Origin: Macrocybe gigantea
Lineage: Eukaryota; Basidiomycota; Agaricomycetes; Agaricales; Callistosporiaceae
Reading direction: 5' to 3'
Assembly: GCA_011319805.1 (NCBI GenBank)
Contig: SJRY01000113.1
Span: 1-64,000, forward strand
Length of the DNA stretch: 64,000 bases
Each line of letters starts with the position of its first letter. Within the stretch, counting starts at the first letter, position 1. The notes below the pieces were generated by a model, which was not told the DNA's origin, searched no databases, and saw only the letters and a list, made by a program, of their open reading frames with translations. Of this stretch, positions 10,830 through 21,083 are shown piece after piece. Position numbers and translations under genes: made by a program.

Positions 10830-13098
10830 TTGAGTTCGCTCGATGCAAAATACGTGCTTACGAGATTACTCATGTGCCGCGTATTGGACATCTCCGTTTG
10901 GCACAAGAGCGGCAGGTGGAAAACCCAGGCAAAAATCAAACCTGCCCAGAACTGTCTTCCTTTCGCAGAATTCACTGTAAGTCTCCGCGTTTTGCATTGG
11001 ATTCATTTAAACGGCGCATTAGGACTGGTTCGCATTCATAAGTGAACAGAAAAGGGATTTCGACGTGGACGTTAAGAAAACACAAGTCACAACTTCTTCC
11101 TCATCCCTCGCCTTAAAAAGTCTTCTAGACTTCATGGTAAAAACTAACGTCAAGATAAAGAATATGAGCAGGATGTCAAACATATCGACCGCGGCGTTTT
11201 ATTTGACATACTTGTTCTTGGTACGTGCCTTGCAATCTGTGCTCATTTAACCAGCCTAATTCTTGTAACCAGGGTCAACGAGAATTAAAAACTATCGCGG
11301 AACTGGTTGCATTCATCAACAATAAGATCCCGGCCTCCGAACCGCAAATCGCCAACGACGTTGAGCTTCCTCAACCTCGTCATATACGAGGACCGCTTGA
11401 AGTTGCTTTGCTTATTTATCCTGGCTGCTTGTTCTTGCCGCAGCGGTTCAGCAGTAAACCTCCCAACGCGAATGCGTTGATAGACGTAAGATCAAATTAT
11501 AGTGTTTTTTTAAACTCGCTGATATTGGCCAATAGGGTTTCTGTAGCATGAATCCTCATCTTTGTGAATATGTTGAGAGCTCATGGCAAATATTCACAGA
11601 CATGATTTGGGACCTCGCCACTCTGTCTTTGCCCATATATCCGCATGTGTGCGATGCCTTTGACGCTTTATTGCGCCAAGACCCACCTGCTGCCGATCGT
11701 GGATGGTTCAATCCAGGTAATCATACCATGTTATTACCGTGGTGTCCGATCACTGAACCCATACCCTATCCGAGCATGCAGATGGGCATGTGCTGCACTG
11801 CTAATTCTTACTCTGGCTTTCGAACATTTCCAGATGGATTCGCGGCAAATGTACAGGTCGTCTGCGGCGTGCAGGTGTGGTTCATCATCGTGCCTGACGG
11901 CGACGACTTTGAACAGTTCGCCTCTTGTGACGCATTTGATTCACTATCTATTTCAGATCATGTGTCCCTTCGCAGTTGTTGGATCGTGGCTTTGGTTGTT
12001 CATGCAGGAATGGAACTGTAAGTCCATGTCGCGAAGCCACTACAATGTTACTTACAACATTGCATCACAGTTTTATTCGTCCCAATACGTCTTTCACCGT
12101 GTTTTCGCCTGAACCATCCGTGGCGTTCATTCGTTATTTCTATTCTACCCCTGTCATCGCAGACACCGTTTATGGCGTGTTGCACTCCTTCCTTGATGAC
12201 ACGCCCAACAAACCAAATTCTACACGACGATGGGCGTTTCAAGTTCTCACTCGCATAGTGGCTCTATACCACAAGGATCTATTTCTCAAGCGATGTCAGC
12301 AAGGTTCGTACACCCACTATGTGTTGCCTTGATATGCTCTCTCTGATTTAAGGCACAGATGTTACTGACAACGAAATGCATTACTTGCGACCGTCGGATT
12401 TTGCCGACATCACTCGATTATTGCAATTGAGAGCGCTAATTCACCTCAGCAACATTCTTCACGCATGGCAATATACAGACGTCGACGAACCGGTTGCCCA
12501 ACGTCGCCATTTGGTGTATGCTCAAAAGAGATGCAGCGAAATTTGCTCTTGGTTTTTCGGTTCCTTTTCCTTGGTCAACGATCATGACATAGTCATTAAT
12601 TGCGAGCGCGAGCTCTATCGCCCATACGTTACTCAAGTCACATCTGCAATTGTCAGCCGTAAAATCTTGCTAGAAAAACGTGGCCTATCGGGATTTCTCT
12701 ATTGCACGTCTGATGACATAAAACAGGCCCTTTTTCGTTGTTTCAAGAACACCAGAGGTTTACCCGAGCTGTTCAAAGATCTACTCTGCCATCCTCCATC
12801 AACCTCCACTTTTGCTTGGAATCCTTCTCTTCAAGGGTTATATGTACAAAATCAGCCCCAAGCCAGGGAAGAAATTCGTTCGTTGTTCAACTTGCATTAT
12901 TTCCTCATTTTTGGGTTTTGATCAAGTTGCATTTACTTCTTAGCACTGTCAGATGGTTTGACCTATGACGATATACATTTCAACTGTGAACTGTCGTGGT
13001 TACAGAAAAATCTCACATCTAATCCGGCTGGCGAATCCGATGCCATTTCAAATTCATCTATCGAATCCGAATCCGAAGACGGCGACGGTGACGTTTGA
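10830..13098 (+). CDS. JmjC-like cupin-fold protein, iron ligands apparently lost
   Basis: Chain of exons joined by in-phase GT-AG introns: 10830-10976, 11023-about 11220, 11274-about 11487, about 11531-12016 (donor GTAAGT), about 12073-12306, about 12353-12900 and about 12946-13098 (stop TGA 13096-13098, acidic tail ESESEDGDGD). The middle reads GFRTFPDGF, VQVVCGVQVWFIIVP, IRPNTSFTVFSPEPSV and FYSTPVIADTVYG, then helical segments. This resembles an Agaricomycete family of JmjC-like cupins whose members usually keep H-x-D and PH.V/CHGGH histidines. Here those positions hold non-ligand residues, so hydroxylase activity is doubtful. The frame continues upstream through a TAG at 10806-10808 to a possible exon at about 10,730 (HIAAYLNGQDQ), so the true 5' end is uncertain and may be broken. 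Confidence 0.5.
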
Positions 13099-13278
13099 CA
13101 ACGGGTGCCTCATTGCCTCAGAACTCTAGCTTTCATTTACGCATCTGTCCTCACGTTATTACTTCTATTATGTTTTTATACCGTCTTTATAATACAACGC
13201 GTGTGGAATCCTCTCGACATCGCATCCACTCAACGACCGTCGAGGTAACTCAACCCTGCTCAGTATGCTTGTTTTCCA

Positions 13279-13927
13279 ATGATTTTGGCGGCAGCCCAAG
13301 TTCACGTCGATATACATTGCAGATATGCTGTCATAGGTGTCCGATCGGGTGCAACCCGTGAGCCTGACGCTCTGTGGCCTGAGATGTACTTTTTTATCGA
13401 GCGGATATTTCCCGCATACAAGATCGCCGTCGACACCAATGTGAAATGCGACGTAGATGTATTAATGACTTGGGCTTTCGCAGACTGGTTCGATTGTTCC
13501 CGGACGAAAGTCAAAGCAAATATAATCGAACTGTGGTGCGTTAGATCCTTATTCGTTCGATTTTCCTCTTATTGAAATTTGCTAGGATATCATGGACTTG
13601 TTGCAACTGAGGGATCTAGAGGACACATTTTGCGTTAGCCGGTGTCGTAACATCTGCTCTGCATACAATTCCTCTTGGCAGCAAGTTTATACAGAAGCAA
13701 TCGAGAATTGGAACGCTGAATCTGCGAGACGAAACCCATTCCCTCCACCTCCCCTTTCACCAGCATGTCACGCTATTGTTCCACGAAGCGATCTATTGTA
13801 TGACATACCCAACCCGGATCCCGCTTACAATGCTGCTGTACCCTCCCGATTTATTCCTTTCCATGATTATAAGTCCTATATTTCCTACGTCAGTACTCTG
13901 ATGGAAACATTCACTTCCATCGACTAG
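13279..13927 (+). CDS. Unknown protein, two coding segments
   Basis: First segment 13279-about 13530 (AQVHVDIHCRYAVIGVRSG, FFIERIFPAYKIAVDTN, WAFADWFDCSRTKV). Second segment about 13586-13927 (MDLLQLRDLEDTF, SWQQVYTEAIENWNAESARR, a Pro-rich stretch, stop TAG 13925-13927). The intervening sequence has a GTGCGT donor and a GCTAG acceptor, but their phases do not join cleanly, so an indel or another site is needed. No known domain. It follows the JmjC-like gene by less than 200 bases on the same strand and might be a continuation of it. Confidence 0.4.
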
Positions 13928-14208
13928 CATGCATTCCTCTCGGAGGGGTTTTTTTTTTTTTTTATCCACTGTTTCTTTTGGTCGATTTGGCTCTCGTTGT
14001 AAACAAAAAAAAATTTTTTTGGTCAATTTTGTTCTTGGTGCAAACTGATGTGCATGTACATTGTAACATTGTCAATTTGTCAATTACATCGTCATACATG
14101 TTCAAAAAATATTTATAACAAGGGAGATGAAGAAAAAAAAGAAGAAACAAAAAAAGGATGCATGCCGTTGACGTCATTCTTTACGACCTTTCATCGCTTC
14201 GCTCATGA

Positions 14209-15476
14209 CTACATCCTCTTCCAAGATCGCACCCCTGTCTCAAGCACTGGAACCTTGACCCGTTTTATAATGCCTTCACCGTCTTTGTCGTATCCGACCT
14301 TTCTTTTTATAATCGTTTTGACGTCTTTGTCAACCTTGTTCTTGTTCTTCCGTTGTTCATAGGCAGCCTGTATAACATGGTCAAAAGTCAATAGGTTCGT
14401 ATGATCATATCAGGGGTGGGGGCGGGGATCTGTACCTTTCTGTACTTGCTATTCAACAGAGCCACTGATCTCAGTATCGCTTTCACCTTCCACTTTCCTT
14501 GCTGTGCTGGCACGGCGATGAAGGATGCTTGAATCTGCGCAATATCGCCAACATGGAAAACATTGGAATGCGAGTTTGTCATTGTCCTGCAGCTCCTTCA
14601 GTACTGTATTTGCTAACATATGTAGCAACCTACTCTTCTTGACCGTTTGTTCTCTAGTAATATTCAACTTGATTCTCGGGTGTCCTAATAATGTCGAATT
14701 GTTCAACAGCCTTTTCGAGAGTGCCGTGTTTGTCTTCCATGGCTAAAAATGGTACGTGTGCTTCATTTGCTGCCTGCTTGACTGGCGTGTACACGCGGTT
14801 GCTGATCTCGATGGCGGCACATTTCTCATCGAATAGTTCCTTGGGAAATTTGACATCGACGCTCCACGAACATTCAGCATCAACACCCATCTGGTCCGAG
14901 AAATGTTGGTAAATGGCGTTACACATCGCCAAGGCCTGATCAAATTCCGGAATTCCAAGGCCAGTGAGTCGGACTCTCTGCATTAAACGCAACGCTGCTT
15001 TGAGCGTACGTGGGTCGCCTGCTGGTCTACAATCCCAGCGGGTGTTAAAAGCCGGTTTTCAAATCGATTGCAATGGCAGCATATTAGGCCATGGACTTAC
15101 AAGCTGCATTCGAACGGAAGAAGCTCAATGTGTGCGATAACACCTTTGACAGTGAATACCACTTCCTGCCTTTCGACAGTACCCGTATGACTGTCTACAG
15201 GATAAAGCAATCTCCAGCAGGTCGGGTTGCTTGTCTTGACAACGTCAAAATCCTTGATCGTATCGTCGGCTGCCATGGATTCACAATTGCCGTAAGTTTC
15301 TAACCAAGTTTCGAGGGAATGCTGCTTGCCTCTTTGTAATCATGGAGCTCGCAGGCTCCCTCTACGTGTTTTTGCATTTCTGTCACGAGCGCTTGTCCTG
15401 TCCGGGTCATTATCAATATTGCTGCATGGCGTAGGAATCACTTACGGGCACCGTTGAAATCGTAATATTCGTCCAT
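14209..15476 (-). CDS. Unknown multi-exon protein of an Agaricomycete-type family
   Basis: Minus-strand gene starting at ATG 15474-15476 (MDEYYDFNGA, donor GTAAGT). Exons then give VTEMQKHVEGACELHDYKEA; DDTIKDFDVVKTSNPTCW through LPFECS (donor GTAAGT at about 15100); RTLKAALRLMQRVRLTGLGI with PFLAMEDKHGTLEKAVE and RTPENQVEY; VFHVGDIAQIQASFIAVPA ending SKYRK; and a basic last exon with IIKRKVGYDKDGEG to the stop at 14209. Junctions examined are GT-AG and mostly in phase. I recognise the general look of a recurrent mushroom-genome family often found near transposons, but I know of no function. No signal peptide or membrane segment. It is convergent with 13279-13927. Confidence 0.5.
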
Positions 15477-16289
15477 GTGTACAGCGTCTATTTGCAGCGG
15501 GCGTTCACAATGCGAGTCTCAGTCTTTGATTCTCTGAATCCACTGAAGCCACCCTTTTTCTTGGGCTATTTTTGCAACGACGTGCCTGCATGCCCGCACG
15601 GACAGGCACCGTTGATCCTCGAAACTGGGACCACTCCATTAATTAAAGAAGCATGACCGCTTCTATTTCAAAGTATGTCAGGTCGCTTCTTGGTAGTTGT
15701 GTATTTTGATTTCTCGGTAGCTCGACTTTTCGTCACTCAGCTTCTGTTAACTACTTCAAATCGACTTGACGAAGCTTTTGAGTGCGACATCGCGTACATG
15801 AAGAATTAATGGCCGCTCGTCGGTGGGGAATTGACCGTGCGTCTGCAGCTCGCGCTTATATCACAAATTCGATATTGGCATGTCTATACCTGCCTCTGTT
15901 AATCGAAGTCTGCATTCCGCGGTCAGAGCACGAACTTTCTCACCTAGCTCCGAGGAAAGCAAAACCCTCTACCCCGATTTTGTTCTCTATTTATAGGTCA
16001 TTCCACTGCGCCTCAATTGCGTCGCCAACCACTCCTTCTGCGGAGTTTTATTGACCTTTCTGGATGAACCTGGCACGTAAACATAATGGAGAAACAAGCA
16101 TGCCCTTTGCCCCATTTTTTTTTTTCTCCGTTTATAGGTTGCCATCGTGCTGCGCCGCAGACACTGATTATCATAAAGGTATATAAGTTGGCGCCTTCCC
16201 CATCTTTTTTTTTTCGACCCATGTCCTGCTCCCTCCTCTGTTGATCAACATGCCGTCGAACCTATCGTCACTACATCGCCAGCCCTACC
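15477..16289. other. Gap; possible upstream exons only
   Basis: Contains a 90-codon plus-strand open frame at 15782-16054 (start of frame GTG/ATG uncertain) without recognisable features, and the probable promoters of the divergent genes on either side. No repeat or RNA gene seen. Confidence 0.3.
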
Positions 16290-18929
16290 ATGCCACTGAA
16301 AGGTTCCAGGTCTAATGCGAAAAGGTGTGCAGCCTACCGTCTTGCCCATCTCAAATTCGTTCCCTTTCGACGTCTAGGTGTTTCACAACATCAACGACCG
16401 TAATTGTGCGTCTAAACATTTGTTCAGTAAAAGACCTGCCGATGCTGCAGATGGTTCCACCGACGGAGACGTGTGCGTATATCCATCGAACTAACCGCCT
16501 GTGCCTTATACACTGTACTTGATCTGTTGTTTTTGATAGGTTTCTCGTCGACCAACCGTCTTCTCCTACAAAGCGGGTGCGAATTCAATCTGCCAATGCC
16601 AAAAAGAAAAATAATAATGTGGAAGCGTAAGAAGTCGTCGCCGTTTTTCATTAACTCTTGTTACAACTTTGAGTAGAGCCGAGGTTCTCGACGCCGATGA
16701 TGATGATGAACCTGCATCTTCGGAGACCACAGCCACTGCAGCGCTTGCACAGCTGCAAGCCCTACTCACACAGAATCCTGGCCTCTTGTGTATGTTCAGT
16801 ATTTGCATATGACTAGCTGATTGCAGCTGACATCATCTTTCGACAGTGAATTAATGGGCAAAACAAAGCCCGCCGCTCCTAAGATTATGCCGTCCAACGT
16901 TGTTACTAGCGTGCCTGTATCCAGCGTGTCCAAATCTCTGGAGTACGATATGTAATATTTTCTTTTAAAGTTCACCGACCTCACTGAATAATCATTTTGT
17001 AGGAATAAACTCAAGTCTGCGACGCGTAAGCAGGGTAAACTGGTCATGGACAAAATCAGTACATATGAGTGCATATTCGTTTGCTTGCTTATTGGCCTCA
17101 ATGAAAATGGATGTGCGTATATATGTAGAACGTCCGATGGTGTTCTGGCAACATCTCCGCCATCCACCCCTCCTCCGTCTTCACTTCCTGTTACGCCTAC
17201 TCCAACTCCAGTTGGGTACGTGCTAGCTTCTTGTATATTGTTCTTAACATATACCGAACCCTCATTTTCATGATTGTTTGACCTTAGTAAGGGTGCCCTT
17301 CAAGCGGGTACAGAGCTAGCGGATGCTCCTATGTCGTTGGTGCCAACCCTTATGGTCTCGTCGTATGTCTAATGCTACCTATCTATGTCGATTTTTTCTA
17401 AAATTGTTTGGTTGATGCAATGTCACAGCGGCGACGTCAGTGAAACCGCCACTGTTACTGGCAATGGGGTAGCCATCGACACGGAACTGGCGGATGCTGA
17501 AAACATCGAAAAAGGTGCAGATCTTATTGAATTGAATGTAGGAGCATGCAACGGTTTATTGACACGATTCTGCTACCAGCGGGTCCTTCTGGCCTCGACA
17601 AATTGGACAAGCTCCTTTTGGATGGCAGCCTGATAGTTGGCGATGATAACTGGAAGCCTTCAGCACCCACCATCATCACCGATCCTATGGATGTGATGCA
17701 AGATTCATTGCAAACTGAGTTCGCCAAGAGCCTCGGGTTATATGAGAAATTGCCCGATATTGGGTAAGTGTATCTACTTCTATAGTGAGTCGCATACTGA
17801 TATGCCCTTTTTTTTCATTTTTCAGTCAGTTTCGTGCGATCGATGGCTACGGCCGTCGAAATGGTAACGACGCTCGTATCAACATGATATCATCTTAAAA
17901 TGTTATGGATATATCGTCCTACGGTGAGCTAGATTGCTTGCTCGAGTAGGCATGGTCGCTCGCTCACATTTAACGTTCAGTGCTGCTGCTTTAGCATTGT
18001 TGTGGGAGTCGAGCCCGCCGTTTTATAACTTTGGGTGATGCGATCCAAATGACTTTGGTGTCGGCAAAGGCGGGCTCATCGCGGACGTCGCTGACGATAA
18101 CAGCATTGCGTATGGTGTAATGCTGGGTGTTGTAACCGGTTCGTTTTTGGACACCGCTCGTCCCTCTTTTCAACAGCGGTATCAGTTCTGCGTCACCATA
18201 TCGCCCGACGCGCAGTTTTGCCGTCGAGAGTTTACATTCATCAATAGCGTTTTCGGTAACCCCAGGTGTGTCTCTGGTAGTTGCATTGGGCAACTTGGAT
18301 TGGCTATGGGTTCGCGCGTCACCAGTATGTCTTCTTCATCTCTTTGGTATCTTGTTCTAATCTTCACTTTTTAACCATATTAACTTCGGAATTTAAAGGC
18401 ACAGAGCCAAAAAGGGTACCGAAAAAATACTCGGCTATCAGCTCGCCCAAGAAGAAAAGTACTGCCTCTGCTGCATCGCAGTCTCTAAAGAGCCCCGTGC
18501 CTCTCTTGAACCTTAAGGAGCATTCTCCCTACGACGACGCTGCCATGGAAGAAACCGCATCTGAAGGTGCCTCAAACGAACCCCCTCCGTTCAAGCCCGA
18601 CCTTTATGTCAACGAAAGGAGTGCGTTTATGCTTGTATTTACATGGCATATGCTAACCTAATTGACTAGTCCCCGTGTTCGATGGCCAGAAGCGTGTCGG
18701 TGCTCCCGGTTTCATGTTCAGCGACGACGATTTTCACAAGCTTTCGATGCACGACTGGCCCACTTATCAAAATGAACTTCCCCTTGGTTCTCTCGTCATT
18801 GTCGGATATTGTCCGTCCGCTTATGAAACTAACTTGGGTGACCCTGGCATTTCCCTCAATGCTGCGTTCGTCATCCTGCTAGGCAATGCCAATAAAGAGG
18901 AAAAGGAGGACAAGAAAGCGAAAAAATAA
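16290..18929 (+). CDS. Unknown multi-exon protein with low-complexity N-terminal half
   Basis: Likely start ATG 16290 (MPLKGSRSNAKR). About ten short GT-AG introns separate exons rich in Ser, Pro, Ala, Asp and Thr (VLDADDDDEPASSETTATAALAQ region near 16690; PPSTPPPSSLPVTPTPTP near 17160). Later exons look globular: KLLLDGSLIVGDDNWKPSAP (about 17610), a segment around 18010-18350, KPDLYVNER, then the last exon GQKRVGAPGFMFSDDDFHKL with LPLGSLVIVGY and a Lys/Glu tail ending TAA at 18927-18929. The family looks familiar from other Agaricomycete genomes but has no assigned role. I have not verified every exon phase between 17,880 and 18,400, so a break there cannot be excluded. Confidence 0.45.
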
Positions 18930-19195
18930 GCCATGTCGTTGGATGGCATTTTTTTCCTAAATGATTTCTTTTCTGATATTTGCTTCTCCTTTTTTTTTTG
19001 GTATTGTTTGTGCATTTCGCTATGCCTTCATCTGTCCTTACAGTATGTCGTCGCTCTTTAGGTTGAATGTCATTTGTGTTTGCACCAAGTTGTTTTTTGC
19101 CAGCTATTGACGTTCTATAAAGTAAGCGTCGCCTGCGCTGACAGAGAAACTCGTATGCAAGTGGGGTGCTGAATAATGTATTTGATTCTCACGTT

Positions 19196-20310
19196 TCACG
19201 AGCCACTGAAGCGCCTTGGCACATGTAGGTAGTAGTGTACAAATTGGAAAACCATGTACACATTGTAATATTCTGGATTGAAAACCAAGCTATGTAGAGT
19301 AATGTTGTGTATCCATAGCTGGTGCCTCATGGCTAGGCAGGTGTGGTCTACACAACAAAACGATTTATTTTCCTGCATCTGTTGACGGAACATGAATATA
19401 CCACAGCAACAACTTTCGTTGTCAATCAGCATCGTCGGCCTGTCAAAAAAAAACTTGTAAAGGTATGTAAATTTGGCAGCGCATGCAATATGCATGTTGA
19501 TGACATACAACCTCCACATAACTTCTTCCGCTAACTTCTTGATGCGTTTCCGGCATACTTCCACCTCTAGCTGTGCCAATTCTATTCTGTCCACTGCGTC
19601 AATCATTTTTTTGTCCAACCGTGCGGTATGTTTTCGGCACTGGCGTTTCTGTAGGCATTCCAGTCATCTCTTTTCGTGTTTTACGACCTCCTTTAAATCC
19701 AGCAAGTCGACCTCGGCGCTTTTGTGTTTCCGTTCCCATATTTTTAACGCTTCTTCGTCTTTTGGCATGCGATTGCTGGCTTTAAATTTTTCGTATTTGG
19801 CCTCTGCCTTTATTGAACGCGGGACGTCGTCGTTTATATTGTCACCCTCACTGATATTAGAACTTGTATTTTCACGAACAGGCGTTGAGCGAATGACATT
19901 TGCGTTTGGTTCCTCGGAAATATTGTCGGGCATGCGCGCCATGCAGGTCTGCTCTTTATGATGTTGCCTGCAGAGACTACATCCTATTTTGTTAATATGA
20001 ATGTGACAAGACGTGTCATTATGATCTTTGCATAAGTTGCACTGCCATCTTTTGCATTAATGCGGAATTATGCATGCTACTATAACTTACGCATTCGTCA
20101 CCATAAAATTCGTCTATCAACATTCGATCCATGCGTTTTTTACTCAGGCGTTTGCTCTATTACTGGCATCATTCATCTAGTGCACTGATATCGCAAAATT
20201 GTACTCACTGACATGATGCTTGCGGGGAAGTAGACGTACGTTGCTGCTAATTTAATCGTTCCCTTGTCTTTATATCGCTTTTCGATTTTTTTAAACTCAG
20301 TGTCTTCCAT
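19196..20310 (-). CDS. Unknown Cys/His zinc-cluster and coiled-coil protein, one in-frame TGA
   Basis: Minus-strand start ATG 20308-20310 (MEDTEFKKIEKRYKDKGTI), donor GTGAGT. Exon 2 SKKRMDRMLIDEFYGDEC has donor GTAAGT. Exon 3 has a Cys/His cluster (CNLCKDHNDTSCHIH, then CSLCRQHHKEQTC) that could bind zinc. Next come an acidic linker (about 19940-19850) and a Lys/Glu-rich, probably coiled-coil region (KYEKFKASNRMPKDEEAL, RIELAQLEVEVCRKRIKKL). A TGA at about 19664-19666 interrupts the helical part (HEKR/LECLQKR) while the frame continues. The real 3' end is unclear: a final intron around 19,530 is possible, and the frame runs to a stop at 19196. The cluster-plus-coil layout suggests a DNA- or protein-binding adaptor; this is inference only. 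Confidence 0.45.
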
Positions 20311-20412
20311 TTTCGACGTTGTCCTGCTCAAGATATTGCATATCCTTTCTCATATTCAACACTGCAAACGAACCTGATTATGTAACACAGTGGTGAATTG
20401 GCAACACCGAAT

Positions 20413-20429
20413 TCAGTCAGTCAGTCAGT
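20413..20429. repeat. Short TCAG microsatellite
   Basis: Four tandem copies of TCAG plus one T, in the upstream region of the zinc-cluster gene. Too short to mean more than slippage. Confidence 0.8.
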
Positions 20430-20525
20430 TTCATTGCCAGTGTCAAAGTCTTTGTTGCACATCAAATTCTGATGGCACGTCAATCAAACGCGACTCTCAT
20501 TTATCGTTCGCAGACAGATTCACTT

Positions 20526-20888
20526 TCAAATACATGCCACGGCTTGTCTTTTTGATGATGCCACCGATACTCTAATTTGCACGGAGGGGGGCACATGCAT
20601 ACCGCTGTCGTCATACGAGCCTTCGTTCGCCTTGAAGTGGCAGAATAAGTGTATGCAGCGGCGGGTTTTTCGGTCGACCGCCATTGGAGGGTACCGTTGT
20701 CTGTGGGACCGAAGAGGAAGATCGATAGTCAAGTTATTAGTGGGATAGTGGGGATGATTGTCGTCCGTGCCACGGAGTGGTCGGAAATGCTTTAGTGCAC
20801 AGGCTGGCAGTAGCACAATGGGACCCACGTGATTACGTGGCGTGTCAGACAGTGTGTAAGGACTCGTACATGCCACTTGGTGGCCCAT
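20526..20888 (-). CDS. Unknown open frame at the accessory/host boundary
   Basis: Uninterrupted 120-codon minus-strand frame with fluent protein-like composition (TPRNHVGPIVLLPACALKHF, MAVDRKTRRCIHLFCHFKAN, DSGMHVPPSVQIRVSV). No match to a family I can name. It lies 216 bases upstream of the zinc-cluster gene on the same strand, so it could be an exon of a gene disrupted there or a separate short gene. Start at 20888 is the first in-frame start codon of the frame. Confidence 0.35.
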   Translation of the reverse strand: MGHQVACTSPYTLSDTPRNHVGPIVLLPACALKHFRPLRGTDDNHPHYPTNNLTIDLPLRSHRQRYPPMAVDRKTRRCIHLFCHFKANEGSYDDSGMHVPPSVQIRVSVASSKRQAVACI

Positions 20889-21083
20889 GCGAGATAATGC
20901 ATTGGGTTTGAGGCCGCCCCGACGTTATGCATTATGAGACATCCGACTGTACAACACAATTAAACACAACACCATGTACGTACAGCCGCACACATCGTTC
21001 ACAACAGCAACACAACAAAAACTTAAAAAAAAAGAGATTACCAAAACATAGAGCACAACCCCACCCTTTCCCAACGAGCCGCA

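Noticed and set aside
2775..21000. KDZ transposase or terminal inverted repeats
   Set aside because: TET/JBP-like genes are often near KDZ elements, so I looked for one, but no transposase core or TIR pair could be recognised in this window.
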